From Colwellia piezophila ATCC BAA-637 (GTDB lineage Bacteria; Pseudomonadota; Gammaproteobacteria; Enterobacterales; Alteromonadaceae), in NCBI RefSeq assembly GCF_000378625.1, contig NZ_KB905164.1, forward strand, positions 124,001-188,000: a stretch of DNA of 64,000 bases. The letters are read 5' to 3'. A program made the position numbers and the translations under genes. Of the stretch, positions 49,602-59,402 are shown in pieces. The number at the start of each line of letters is the position of its first letter. The stretch's first letter is position 1. Below the pieces are notes generated by a model, which worked only from the letters and a program-made list of their open reading frames with translations, was not told where the DNA came from and ran no database searches.

Positions 49602-50336
49602 ATGCATAACTCAGATACCGACTTAATATACTCACAAGCCCATAAACAAGTGAAAAACTTTACCTTTGATGCGCAAGTTGTTGAAGTTTTTCCGGACATG
49701 ATCTCTCGCTCTGTACCGGGCTATAACACTATTATTGACACTATTGGCCGACTTAGCCAAGATTTTGTCCAAGATAATAGCAATATCTATGATCTTGGCT
49801 GTTCTTTAGGGGCCGCGACTCTGGCAATGCGTAAGGGTATAACCGCTCAAAACTGCCAAATTATTGGGGTTGATAACTCTAGCGATATGGTCAAGCGCTG
49901 TAAAATGCATATTGAGGCTTTTAAAGGCAATACCCCGGTAACCATCATTGAAGGTAATATTCAGGATATCGTCATAGAAAACGCTTCCATGGTGGTATTG
50001 AACTTTACCTTACAATTTATTGAAAAATCACAGCGCCAAGTTTTGCTAAATAAAATAGCACAAGGCTTAAAACCCGGCGGTTTACTGGTGTTATCAGAAA
50101 AAATAACCAGTGATGATCTAACCATTGATCAAGTGTTAGTTGATTTACACCACAGTTTCAAACGCGATAATGGTTATAGTGAACTAGAAGTGGCGCAAAA
50201 ACGCACCGCCCTTGAAAAAGTGATGTTAACTGACTCACTTGAACTCCATAAAGAACGTTTATCTCAAGCAGGGTTTAGCCACAGCTCCTTGTGGTTTCAA
50301 TGTTTTAATTTCACTTCGATTCTCGCTATTAAATAG
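49602..50336 (+). CDS. cmoA: Carboxy-S-adenosyl-L-methionine synthase
   Basis: 244 residues. SAM-binding [16 protein letters not shown], then [15 protein letters not shown] and [10 protein letters not shown], as in CmoA. It converts SAM and prephenate to carboxy-SAM for tRNA wobble uridine modification by CmoB. ATG at 49602 matches the family start [12 protein letters not shown]; the longer frame from 49530 is not needed. It precedes cmoB by 39 bases. Confidence 0.94.
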   Translation: MHNSDTDLIYSQAHKQVKNFTFDAQVVEVFPDMISRSVPGYNTIIDTIGRLSQDFVQDNSNIYDLGCSLGAATLAMRKGITAQNCQIIGVDNSSDMVKRCKMHIEAFKGNTPVTIIEGNIQDIVIENASMVVLNFTLQFIEKSQRQVLLNKIAQGLKPGGLLVLSEKITSDDLTIDQVLVDLHHSFKRDNGYSELEVAQKRTALEKVMLTDSLELHKERLSQAGFSHSSLWFQCFNFTSILAIK

Positions 50337-50375
50337 CCTTAATTATCTAACTACTCAACCGACTAAATAAACTTT

Positions 50376-51344
50376 ATGACCCAGTTCAATCAATTTTACC
50401 AACAAATCGCCACTAACCGTTTAAGCCATTGGTTAAATACCCTACCTGCACAGTTAAGCCACTGGCATGAAAATAACTTGCACGGTGAATATAAGCATTG
50501 GCAAAAGACGCTCGAAGCCTTACCTGTGGTAAAAACTGCTTCGACAGTGGATATAACCAATACGGTTAAAGTGGGCGAATTAGGTGATTTAGATCCGGGC
50601 CAATTCAAGCGCCTTGAAAACTTAATGAAGAAATTTAAGCCTTGGCGTAAAGGTCCTTATCATATCCATGGCTTGCATATTGATACGGAGTGGCGCAGTG
50701 ATTTTAAATGGGACCGCCTTTGCGAACACATTAGCGACTTATCAGGCAAGTATGTGCTTGATATCGGTTGTGGTAGCGGTTATCACTTATGGCGAATGCG
50801 TGGCGCGGGTGCTGAGTTTGTGGTGGGTATTGACCCAACGCAGTTATTTTTAATGCAATTTAATGCGGTAAAACATTTTATTAAAGATAACCAAGTGCAT
50901 TTACTGCCCTTAGGCGTTGAGCAACTACCAGAGTTAAAGGCTTTTGATACCGTTTTTGCCATGGGCGTGCTTTATCACCGACGCTCACCAATCGATTTCC
51001 TTTATCAATTAAAAGCGCAACTCGTTAAAGGTGGTGAGTTAGTATTAGAAACCCTTATTGTTGATGGTGATGAAAACACCGTATTGGTACCCGGTGAACG
51101 CTATGCAAAAATGCGCAATGTGTGGTTTTTACCGAGCGAAAAAGCTATGTGTGCTTGGTTAGAGCGTTGCGGTTTTAGTAATGTCCGGGTGGTAAATACA
51201 GATATCACTGCATTAGATGAACAAAGAAAAACCGAGTGGATTGATACTGAGTCTCTACAAGACTTTCTTGATCCAAATGATAGCAGTAAAACCATTGAAG
51301 GCTACCCTGCCCCTAAACGTGCCATATTTATTGCCAATGCTTAA
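50376..51344 (+). CDS. cmoB: tRNA U34 carboxymethyltransferase
   Basis: 322 residues. The N-terminal helical domain is followed by [15 protein letters not shown] [20 protein letters not shown] and SAM site [15 protein letters not shown], and then [16 protein letters not shown]. It transfers the carboxymethyl group from carboxy-SAM to 5-hydroxyuridine at tRNA position 34, giving cmo5U. In operon with cmoA. Confidence 0.95.
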   Translation: MTQFNQFYQQIATNRLSHWLNTLPAQLSHWHENNLHGEYKHWQKTLEALPVVKTASTVDITNTVKVGELGDLDPGQFKRLENLMKKFKPWRKGPYHIHGLHIDTEWRSDFKWDRLCEHISDLSGKYVLDIGCGSGYHLWRMRGAGAEFVVGIDPTQLFLMQFNAVKHFIKDNQVHLLPLGVEQLPELKAFDTVFAMGVLYHRRSPIDFLYQLKAQLVKGGELVLETLIVDGDENTVLVPGERYAKMRNVWFLPSEKAMCAWLERCGFSNVRVVNTDITALDEQRKTEWIDTESLQDFLDPNDSSKTIEGYPAPKRAIFIANA

Positions 51345-51443
51345 AAGCTAAAATAGCGCTTTAGCAAAGTAGATAATGCCAAAGGAAATGATGTAAGTTA
51401 TAGTAACTTCAGCGAGTTAGGTAATATTCTATTGAGGACAACT

Positions 51444-52817
51444 ATGAATGATGTTTGGTTAGCAAGGCGACTTAAAAAGGTAACTAACAGACAGCAAGAC
51501 CATCGCGACCCTTTTCAACGAGACCGGGCAAGAATATTACATTCCGCCTCGTTTCGTCGTCTGCAGTCGAAAACCCAAGTCATGGGTAGCGGACAAAGTG
51601 ATTTTTATCGTACTCGTTTAACGCATTCATTAGAAGCCGCACAAATAGGCTCAGGCATCACTACACAACTGCGCTTTAAATCCCCTGAACTATGCGCAGC
51701 ACTCTTCCCGACAAGCGATAGCTTAATCGAAACCATTTGTTTAGCCCATGATATTGGCCATCCGCCTTTCGGTCATGGTGGTGAAATAGCACTAAATTAT
51801 ATGATGCGTGACCATGGTGGTTTTGAAGGTAACGGTCAAACACTGCGCATAGTGGCGCGCTTAGAAACATTTAGCGAACACTTTGGTATGAATTTAACTA
51901 GACGTACACTGCTTGGTTTGATGAAGTATCCACAATTAATAGAGACGCTTGCTAAAGATAGCACAAGGGGTAGTGTCAGTAACTTTAGACAACTTAAAGC
52001 TGATGACTGGCACCCGCCCAAAGGGTTATATAGTGACGATCAAGATATTATCGATTGGGTGCTTGAACCGCTTTCAACGGCGGATAGAAACTTATTTCAA
52101 ACCATGGTGTGTCAAAATATCAGCTTACAAAGCGAAACGTCACCAGAAATAAACAAGCACCATAAAACCCGTTTCAAGTCCCTTGATTGCTCTATCATGG
52201 AGCTAGCCGACGATATTGCTTATGGCATTCATGATCTTGAAGATGCCATTGTTACAAAAGTGGTTAACCGTGAAGATTTTGAACGTGAAGTAATTAAAAA
52301 ACTCCAGAAAATCGACGATGCATGGTTACAAGAATACAGTAAGACCCTCACTGAAAAATTATTCAGTGATCAACACCACTTACAAAAAGACGCGATTGGC
52401 GGTTTGGTTAATTACTTAATCACGGCAATTAAGTTAACTGATTTAAACGAACAAGAAAATATTAAATTTTCTGAGCCGCTACTGCGTTATAACGCAGTAT
52501 TATCAGCCACGACAGCACAAGCATTGCAGATATTTAAAGAATTCGTTTATTATTACGTCATCAAATTAACGAGCTTGCAGCGCCTTGAATACCGAGGCCA
52601 ACAAATCGTCATGGAGCTTTTTGAAGCGCTATCATCAGATCCTATGCGTTTACTACCAACTAATAGCGCTAAACGCTGGCAAGTTGCCGTAGAGAATAAG
52701 CACAACCCTCAACGGATAATAGCCGATTACATTGCGGGAATGACCGATGATTACGCTACTCGGCTTTATCAATCACTGTTTAATGCCCATGGCGCGTCAG
52801 ATTATCAACTAAATTAA
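51444..52817 (+). CDS. dGTP triphosphohydrolase-like HD-domain protein
   Basis: 457 residues. The N-terminus has RDPFQRDRARILHSASFRRLQ and KTQV; the HD motif is CLAHDIGHPPFGHGGE, with metal ligands also in ELADDIAYGIHDLEDA. It hydrolyses dGTP (possibly other dNTPs) to nucleoside and triphosphate. Length is under E. coli Dgt (505), so it fits the dGTPase-like type. ATG at 51444 has GAGG upstream; a TTG at 51432 is unlikely. Confidence 0.87.
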   Translation: MNDVWLARRLKKVTNRQQDHRDPFQRDRARILHSASFRRLQSKTQVMGSGQSDFYRTRLTHSLEAAQIGSGITTQLRFKSPELCAALFPTSDSLIETICLAHDIGHPPFGHGGEIALNYMMRDHGGFEGNGQTLRIVARLETFSEHFGMNLTRRTLLGLMKYPQLIETLAKDSTRGSVSNFRQLKADDWHPPKGLYSDDQDIIDWVLEPLSTADRNLFQTMVCQNISLQSETSPEINKHHKTRFKSLDCSIMELADDIAYGIHDLEDAIVTKVVNREDFEREVIKKLQKIDDAWLQEYSKTLTEKLFSDQHHLQKDAIGGLVNYLITAIKLTDLNEQENIKFSEPLLRYNAVLSATTAQALQIFKEFVYYYVIKLTSLQRLEYRGQQIVMELFEALSSDPMRLLPTNSAKRWQVAVENKHNPQRIIADYIAGMTDDYATRLYQSLFNAHGASDYQLN

Positions 52818-52833
52818 TTTTGATTTCAGCTGT

Positions 52834-52853
52834 GTTAAGTTAAGTTAAGTTAA
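52834..52853. repeat. GTTAA pentanucleotide repeat, four units
   Basis: GTTAA is repeated four times head to tail, 16 bases past the dGTPase stop and 44 bases before the patatin start. Simple repeats of this kind can vary in length. Confidence 0.8.
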
Positions 52854-52897
52854 ACATACAAGCTAAAATAATTTATGAACATGAGAATATTGCACTA

Positions 52898-54028
52898 ATG
52901 CTAGAGATATATGCCGGAAAAAATGCCTTAAGAATAATTCAAGAAAATGGCTTCAAACAGGAATTATTCACTAACTTTCTTGGCGCCAGTGGTGGCCCTA
53001 AATGGTTTATCTTATTTGGTTTAGATAAATACCTTTTTGGCAATTTCTTTAAAGGTAGAAACACTGAACTAAATTTAGTTGGCTCTAGTGCGGGTGCCTT
53101 TCGCGCCGCAGCGTTGGCACAAAATAATCCAATAGAAGCGATTAATCGCTTGGCTTATACCTATGCTAATACCGTTTATTCAGCAAAACCGACCGCCCAA
53201 GAAATATCAGACCAGGCCGTAACTATTGTTGATCAATTATTTGCTGAAAATGGCGCCGATGAGGTGATCAATAATCACGTGTTTAAAGCACACTTTCTGG
53301 TTGCTAAATGTAAGGGTTTGACCGCTTTTGATAATAAATTCATGCAAGGTGCCGGTTTAATTAATAGCATGTTACTGAACAAACTGGGTAGAAGGCTGCT
53401 TAGCAGACAATACCAACGTTATATATTTAAGCAGCCAAGCAGTAATCTAGTGATTAACGACCCCTATAATTTCAACAATGTTTACCACGATTTAACCCCT
53501 AACAATATTAAAAGTGCCTTACTCGCTTCGGGTTCAATACCCATGGTTATGTCGGGAATTAAAGACATTAATGGCTGTACAAACGGTACCTATCGAGATG
53601 GCGGAATTATTGATTATCATTTTGATTTTTCATTAAGTAATGATTATAAAAATCAGCGGCATGACTCAAGGCAAAGCCGTGCAGATAGCAACGAAATATA
53701 CCGTAACACAAATGGTAAGGGTAAGGGTTTAACACTGTACCCGCACTTTAGCTCTGTCCCTAAAGCGGGTTGGTTTGATAAGAATTCAAATAGAAAGGTT
53801 TTAGCCCATAGCTATGAAGATACGGTATTACTCGCCCCTTCTGAAAGATTTATCCAATCACTACCTTTTAACAAGATCCCCGATAGAACCGACTTTACCA
53901 AACTTGATACAACCACTCGAATTCACTATTGGCAGAAAGTATTAGCGGAAACCGATAAGTTAGCGGAGTGCTTTCATGAATTTGTCGCTAAGCAAGATAT
54001 AGCGAAGATACGAGCGTTTCAACCTTAG
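52898..54028 (+). CDS. Patatin-like phospholipase
   Basis: 376 residues. The oxyanion-hole motif GASGGPKWFILFG is at the N-terminus; the nucleophile is in GSSAGAF and the catalytic Asp in YRDGGIIDYH. No signal peptide or membrane helix. It is likely a cytoplasmic lipid acyl hydrolase; substrate unknown. It follows the dGTPase gene by 80 bases in the same direction, which may be coincidental. Confidence 0.85.
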   Translation: MLEIYAGKNALRIIQENGFKQELFTNFLGASGGPKWFILFGLDKYLFGNFFKGRNTELNLVGSSAGAFRAAALAQNNPIEAINRLAYTYANTVYSAKPTAQEISDQAVTIVDQLFAENGADEVINNHVFKAHFLVAKCKGLTAFDNKFMQGAGLINSMLLNKLGRRLLSRQYQRYIFKQPSSNLVINDPYNFNNVYHDLTPNNIKSALLASGSIPMVMSGIKDINGCTNGTYRDGGIIDYHFDFSLSNDYKNQRHDSRQSRADSNEIYRNTNGKGKGLTLYPHFSSVPKAGWFDKNSNRKVLAHSYEDTVLLAPSERFIQSLPFNKIPDRTDFTKLDTTTRIHYWQKVLAETDKLAECFHEFVAKQDIAKIRAFQP

Positions 54029-54066
54029 CAATAGTGTCTCAGCTATATTGGCTTAGACTAAAAGTC

Positions 54067-54362
54067 GTCATTTCAGAAATGTCTGATCGGAATTCCAGTG
54101 TTTGACTGTGGGTCTTCGACAAGAAAATCCGAAGATGACGAGTTAATATATTTTATGCTCTCATCACAAGCTGTCATGCCCAAAGTCACTTGTCGAGCAG
54201 CCACATCACTATTGTTCATTATCAATACAGTTACTCTGTGAGAACACTGGATTCCCGCCAAGACAACACGGGAATAACGGCTGAGCAGCCTATATCTATC
54301 AATTAAGTAAATCCCTAACCTAATGTCGTCATGTCCGAAGTCTATTTCGGGCATCCACAGTT
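54067..54362. repeat. Cluster of degenerate GTCAT...CCCG...GGAATCCAG-type intergenic repeats
   Basis: The 454-bp spacer between patatin and pgi carries several diverged units: GTCGTCATTTCAG...GGAATTCCAGTG (54067 on), GTCATGCCCAAAGTC (54175 on), CTGGATTCCCGCC...CGGGAATAACGG (about 54248-54279) and GTCGTCATGTCCGAAG...CGGGCATCCACAG (54324-54361). Similar short palindromic families are common in marine gammaproteobacteria. A minus-strand open frame (54073-54354) made of these is not counted as a gene. Confidence 0.65.
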
Positions 54363-54482
54363 TTTACTCGCTGATGATAGTGCGTTTTCAAGCGAATAAC
54401 CATAACGTTGATATTGTAGAAAACGCTTGCCTGGTTAGCACACAAGTTGATGCATGCTAATCCCCCTGAAAAACAATCAAAG

Positions 54483-56138
54483 TTATGACTTCAAACTAGC
54501 TTTAAATAGAGCGATTAAACCCTGAGTTGAAGCAGATAACGTTTCATCTTCAGCACCATCCATAACCGATAGCACCCGGTTCCCTAATTGCTTGCCTAAT
54601 TCCACGCCCCATTGATCAAAAGAGTTAACTTGCCATATCACGCCTTGAACAAATATTTTATGTTCATATAAGGCGAGCAAAGCGCCCATTGATTCGGGGG
54701 TCAGCTGATCAATAACGACCGTATTACTTGGTGTATTACCTTTCATGGTTTTATGTGGAGCAAGTCGCTCAACTTCATTCAAAGAACAGCCGCTATCTAC
54801 AAGTTCAGTTTTAACTTGTGCTAATGTTTTTCCTTGCATCAAGGCTTCACTTTGCGCAAAACAATTAGCAACGAGTACTTTATGGTTCTCTGTATATTGG
54901 CTACGACCTTTTAAGGCAACAATAAAGTCTGTTGGGATGATGTCATCACTTTGATGCATTAACTGCATAAAAGCATGCTGTCCGTTTGTGCCCTCTTGCC
55001 CAAAAACAACCGGAGCCGTTAACCAAGATAGTTTGTCACCTGACTTTGATACTGACTTACCGTTACTTTCCATATCTGTTTGCTGTAAATAACCTGGCAA
55101 TGCTCTTAACGAATGAGCATAAGGTAAAATGGCTAACGTTGGGTATTGCAGTGCATTTCGATTCCAAATACCAAGCAATGCCATAATAACGGGCATGTTA
55201 TTGTTAAAATCGGCTGATTTAAAGTGCATATCCATCTCATAGGCACCTTGTTTTAACTTACTAAAGTTATCATTACCAATAGCAAGCGCTAGCGGCAGCC
55301 CTACCGTTGACCAAAGAGAAAAACGGCCACCTACCCAACCCCACATCGGTAGGATATTATTTACATTAATACCAAAGTCTTGTGCCGCGTCAATATTACT
55401 GCTGACTGCAAACCACTGTTTCTCAATGATAGAGGGGATATTGCTATTCTTTGGCTCCTCTACTAACGCACAAGATAACATCCACTGCTTGACCGCTTTT
55501 GCATTGAGCAGGGTTTCTTGTGTAGTAAAGGTTTTAGAAATAACCACTACAAGCGTTGTTTCATAGTTTAATTTTTTGAGCTTTTCTTCAAGTGCCCCGC
55601 CATCAACGTTAGCTATAACATGCACAGCTAAACTTAAGTCTCGGTAATGCTCTAAAGAAGATAAGCTTACTTTGACACCATAATATGAGCCACCAATACC
55701 AAGTGCTAATACATCGGTAAAGCGCTTGCCTGTAGCACTCGTTAGAGCACCACTTTGAACATCACTCACTATCTTCTGCATCTGCTGCTCCGCAGCTGCA
55801 ACTTCATTCGCTAGTGCTTCACCGAGTACTTCATGCTGTATCGCTTTAGGTGCTCTGAGTACGGTGTGTAATACCGATCTATTTTCAGTATTATTAATTC
55901 GATCGCCGTTAAATTGCTTTTTTATCTCTTCAGCTAAGTTTGCCTCTTGAGCTGTGGCAATTAATTGTTCAAATTCAGCTTCATTAATATTTTGTTTAGA
56001 GTAATCGAGGTATAAATGAGCTGTAGATAAAGAAAACTTGCTTGCTCTATCTTTTTGATTATGATTTTCATAGAACAATGAAGTAATTGAACGTGATTTA
56101 GCGCAATGGGCTAGCGAGGTTAATTTTTGAATATCCAT
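54483..56138 (-). CDS. pgi: Glucose-6-phosphate isomerase
   Basis: 551 residues, full length. Sugar-phosphate isomerase features include VLALGIGGSYYGVKVSL, VVISKTFTTQETL, GGRFSLWSTVGLP (with the catalytic region), QQTDMESNGKS and NSFDQWGVELGKQLG. It interconverts glucose-6-phosphate and fructose-6-phosphate, linking glycolysis to UDP-glucose and amino-sugar supply. Single gene, ATG at 56138. Confidence 0.96.
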   Translation of the reverse strand: MDIQKLTSLAHCAKSRSITSLFYENHNQKDRASKFSLSTAHLYLDYSKQNINEAEFEQLIATAQEANLAEEIKKQFNGDRINNTENRSVLHTVLRAPKAIQHEVLGEALANEVAAAEQQMQKIVSDVQSGALTSATGKRFTDVLALGIGGSYYGVKVSLSSLEHYRDLSLAVHVIANVDGGALEEKLKKLNYETTLVVVISKTFTTQETLLNAKAVKQWMLSCALVEEPKNSNIPSIIEKQWFAVSSNIDAAQDFGINVNNILPMWGWVGGRFSLWSTVGLPLALAIGNDNFSKLKQGAYEMDMHFKSADFNNNMPVIMALLGIWNRNALQYPTLAILPYAHSLRALPGYLQQTDMESNGKSVSKSGDKLSWLTAPVVFGQEGTNGQHAFMQLMHQSDDIIPTDFIVALKGRSQYTENHKVLVANCFAQSEALMQGKTLAQVKTELVDSGCSLNEVERLAPHKTMKGNTPSNTVVIDQLTPESMGALLALYEHKIFVQGVIWQVNSFDQWGVELGKQLGNRVLSVMDGAEDETLSASTQGLIALFKASLKS

Positions 56139-56308
56139 ATATGATTTTTAATTCTTTTTATTGTATGAAATAGCTCAAGTGACAGCTATAGGGCTAGACC
56201 CTGAAAGAAAACCTGTGACTATAAATTTATTTTTTACACTTTATAATGACTTTCCCCTATATCCATATTCGACATGGTAAAAGCGATCTACTTTTAACGA
56301 CTGTAGTT

Positions 56309-57718
56309 TTAAAAAGTATTAAATATAATATCATATATAACTGTATTTTCATTAACGCCAATCAACTTCTCTGATTGAGGTCCCATTGCAGTTACTGGGA
56401 CATTTACACTCGTATGCCCTGTTGTAGACCAATTAATATAAAATGAACCGCCACCTTTAATATTGTATGGACCATCTTCGTTTTCTAGACCACTTGGATC
56501 TTTTGAAACCCACATCCCTCCAGTTTCATGGTCTGCTGTTACGATAATAAGTGTATCTCTTTTTACTAAAGCAAATTCTTTGGCTATATCTACAGCATCA
56601 TCTAATGCTATTGTGTCTGTAATCGCATTTTCAGCATCATGACTATGGCTAGCCCAATCTATTTGTCCTCCTTCAATCATTAAAACAAAACCTTCGGGGT
56701 TTTTTGAAAGAATTTCTATAGCCTTTGAGGTCATAGTCGCTAAAGTAGGTGAGTAAGGACGAATCATCCCTTCACCCGCAAACAGACCCAAAATTCTTTC
56801 AGATGAACTAGTATCTATGACATCAAATGAAGTTGAATCACATACAAATTTATAGCCTATAGAAACTGCCTCGTATATTAAATCACGACCGTCAATTCGC
56901 TCTCCAGCCCCAGGGAAACAGCCTTCATCATTTGTAGGTTTAAACTCATCTTCCCCCCCTCCAAGCAACACATCGATAATATTATCATCTATAATTTGTT
57001 GAGCAATATCTAGCATTAATTTCCGACTCTTAACGTGCGAAGTAAATGCAGCGGGTGTCGCATGGGTTACATGTGTTGTAGTAACGACCCCAACAACTTT
57101 TTTATGGTTTTTAGCCTCTTCAAGTATTGTTGATATATGATTTAAATTTTCATCTAATGAAATAACACCGTTATTTGTTTTGATACCTGTTGCCATTGCT
57201 GTCGCGGCGGCTGCGGAATCTGTAATTGCATTATCTGCAGAGTACGTTTTTAATGTGCCTCTAATAGGCATATCATCCATTGAAAGTTTCCCGTCTACCC
57301 CCTTCGATAGCCAACGAGCTGCTTTTCTATGCTCTGCACCCATCCCATCGCCAATAAACAAAATAACATTTTTTGCGTTTACCGGAAGGACTACTTCAAC
57401 GATTCGTGTAAGACTTTCTTGATTTCCAGCCTTGTCAATTGCTGAATAAGTTATAATGTAATTGCCTACGGTACTGGTATCGATATTACCTTCAAGAACA
57501 ACCTCTACAATACCATCTCTTTCATCAATTGCATTTGCCCCTAGTTCCTTATATACACCATTGAAAAACAAAGTAATGCTACTTTCCCCATTCAAAGATA
57601 TTAATGGAGGACTAGTATCAGGGATTTCTGAATTCCCACACGCGATTAATAATGTTACTAACAAGACTTCGAAAGGAAACCTAAATTTAAACTTAAACAA
57701 TTCAAATAATAAATACAT
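56309..57718 (-). CDS. Alkaline phosphatase lipoprotein with an N-terminal Ig-like domain
   Basis: 469 residues. A lipoprotein signal ends at LLIAC (Cys27). An Ig-like DUF5011/HYR-type module (about 35-110, PPLISLNGESSITLFFNG to SLTRIVEVV) precedes the phosphatase. Metal and nucleophile motifs are LFIGDGMGAEH (Asp123), AITDSAAAATAMATG (Ser168) and VTADHETGGMW, with ENAITDTIALDDAV between. It probably releases phosphate from organic esters outside the cytoplasm, anchored to a membrane. It lies alone between pgi and the 579-bp AT-rich spacer; no Pho box was identified. Confidence 0.88.
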   Translation of the reverse strand: MYLLFELFKFKFRFPFEVLLVTLLIACGNSEIPDTSPPLISLNGESSITLFFNGVYKELGANAIDERDGIVEVVLEGNIDTSTVGNYIITYSAIDKAGNQESLTRIVEVVLPVNAKNVILFIGDGMGAEHRKAARWLSKGVDGKLSMDDMPIRGTLKTYSADNAITDSAAAATAMATGIKTNNGVISLDENLNHISTILEEAKNHKKVVGVVTTTHVTHATPAAFTSHVKSRKLMLDIAQQIIDDNIIDVLLGGGEDEFKPTNDEGCFPGAGERIDGRDLIYEAVSIGYKFVCDSTSFDVIDTSSSERILGLFAGEGMIRPYSPTLATMTSKAIEILSKNPEGFVLMIEGGQIDWASHSHDAENAITDTIALDDAVDIAKEFALVKRDTLIIVTADHETGGMWVSKDPSGLENEDGPYNIKGGGSFYINWSTTGHTSVNVPVTAMGPQSEKLIGVNENTVIYDIIFNTF

Positions 57719-58297
57719 GCAGAAACCTTTTATCTATAATTTGTTGTCTTAACCTTTCAGACATCTTGTTGAAACGGTAATAAAACCCTATTCTGAGCTG
57801 TTTTAAGTCCATTCTTAATAATAATATTGCACACGTTATTTTTTAATTACATATTTGCTATTTATGAAGGAACTGGCTGAATATTCGATATTTATATCAC
57901 TAAATTTTTGTTTGGATATAATCTAAATTATAGGTCGTTGCTACTAGATAGCTACCTAGTATTCTATATCTATAATGGACTGCTATTGTTTTATGTAGAG
58001 ACCTTATTGTACTTGATTAAACTGCTAATAAATTTTAAGTCATTAAACAACTCATTTAGCAGTTCATAATTATATTCAAAGATCATTTTACTCTTGTATT
58101 CTTATCATGATTAGAAAAGGAAACAACCTAAAATTCATAGGGATAATTCAACAGTATTTTTAATGGCTTTTCTCTTTAGCTAAATGACCTTATTTCGTAT
58201 CCTCTGGATAAAAACTACTGAAACACTAGAAAAAGATATTCAAGCAATGAACTAAGTCAAAAAGAAGATCAGTAAAAACCTGTATTATTGAGCGTGT
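57719..58297. other. 579-bp AT-rich spacer without a gene
   Basis: No open frame of note on either strand. AACTGCTAA (58020-58028) and TTAGCAGTT (58056-58064) form a loose 9-bp inverted repeat. The block lies between alkaline phosphatase and the polysaccharide cluster and may mark the cluster boundary. Confidence 0.6.
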
Positions 58298-59203
58298 TTA
58301 GATAGGGCTTTTAATTATATCTTGCAAATATGCTCTAAAGTCATCAGCCAACTCTTTATGACGTAAGCCATACTCAACATTAGCTTTCAAATAACCCAAC
58401 TTAGAGCCACAATCGTGTGACTTACCGGTCATATGAAACGCTTCAACAGTTTCAATCTTCATCAAACTAGCAATAGCATCAGTGAGTTGAATTTCATCAC
58501 CGGCACCAGGAGGGGTAAACTCAAGCATGTCCCAAATTTTCTCTGATAATACATAACGACCAACCACAGCCAAATTCGAAGGCGCTTCATCAATAGGAGG
58601 CTTTTCAACAACTGCCGTCATAGCTTTAGATTCACCAGCAGCAAGTTTGTGCCCTGCACAATCTGCAACACCATAATTACTGACCATTGCCATAGGAACA
58701 GGCTCAACCATTATTTGGCTATGCCCTACTTCGTTATAACGCGCTAACATTGCCGCTAAATTTTCAGTTTTCAAATCTGCAGAGGCTTCATCTAAAATCA
58801 CGTCAGGCAAAACTACTACAAAAGGTGAGTCGCCAATAATTGGGCGCGCTTTTAAGACTGCATGCCCCAAACCTTTCGCTTCACCTTGACGCACATGCAT
58901 AATAGTCACGCCTTTAGGGCAAATGGCTTGAATTTCTTCCAATAATTGGCGCTTTACACGTTTTTCTAATGTCGTTTCCAGCTCAAATGATTTATCAAAG
59001 TGGTTCTCGATGGCATTTTTTGAAGAATGGGTGACCAATACTATTTCTTTAATACCTGCTGCAACACATTCATCAACTATGTATTGAATCATAGGCTTAT
59101 CGACAATCGGTAACATTTCTTTGGGTATAGCTTTTGTAGCTGGAAGCATACGAGTGCCTAAGCCTGCTACAGGGATTACTGCTTTTGTTATTTTTTTTGT
59201 CAT
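58298..59203 (-). CDS. galU: UTP-glucose-1-phosphate uridylyltransferase
   Basis: 301 residues. [25 protein letters not shown] is the nucleotidyltransferase signature (shown in part); [40 protein letters not shown] and [12 protein letters not shown] also fit. It makes UDP-glucose. ATG at 59203 has AAGGAC upstream; the longer frame to 59233 is not needed. It ends the surface polysaccharide cluster but is separated from the glycosyltransferase by a hairpin. Confidence 0.95.
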   Translation of the reverse strand: MTKKITKAVIPVAGLGTRMLPATKAIPKEMLPIVDKPMIQYIVDECVAAGIKEIVLVTHSSKNAIENHFDKSFELETTLEKRVKRQLLEEIQAICPKGVTIMHVRQGEAKGLGHAVLKARPIIGDSPFVVVLPDVILDEASADLKTENLAAMLARYNEVGHSQIMVEPVPMAMVSNYGVADCAGHKLAAGESKAMTAVVEKPPIDEAPSNLAVVGRYVLSEKIWDMLEFTPPGAGDEIQLTDAIASLMKIETVEAFHMTGKSHDCGSKLGYLKANVEYGLRHKELADDFRAYLQDIIKSPI

Positions 59204-59354
59204 TTTTGTCCTTAATATATATGTATAGAACATATGCTAAAGATACTTTTATCAATTGCGACCATGAGAAAGGCAATCCTCAAAAAGTACTAAAAGTCCG
59301 AATAATATTGCATCTTAAATTTAACAATAGGTGTTGTATTTTTTCTTCATAGTT

Positions 59355-59393
59355 TAACAATATGGATTTACTTAAATTAAATCCATATTGTTA
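59355..59393 (-). terminator. Long hairpin after the glycosyltransferase gene
   Basis: TAACAATATGGATTTA and TAAATCCATATTGTTA form a perfect 16-bp stem with a 7-base loop, ten bases past the stop at 59403. The T-run is weak, so it may slow rather than fully stop transcription into galU. Confidence 0.65.
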
Positions 59394-59402
59394 GAGCCTT
59401 CC

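Noticed and set aside
51444..54028. dGTPase plus patatin as an anti-phage pair (CBASS-like)
   Set aside because: There is no nucleotide cyclase or other defence gene nearby, and both look like ordinary chromosomal family members beside cmoAB.
54073..54354. 93-residue minus-strand open frame between patatin and pgi
   Set aside because: It is made of degenerate intergenic palindromic repeats; no start signal and no recognisable protein pattern.
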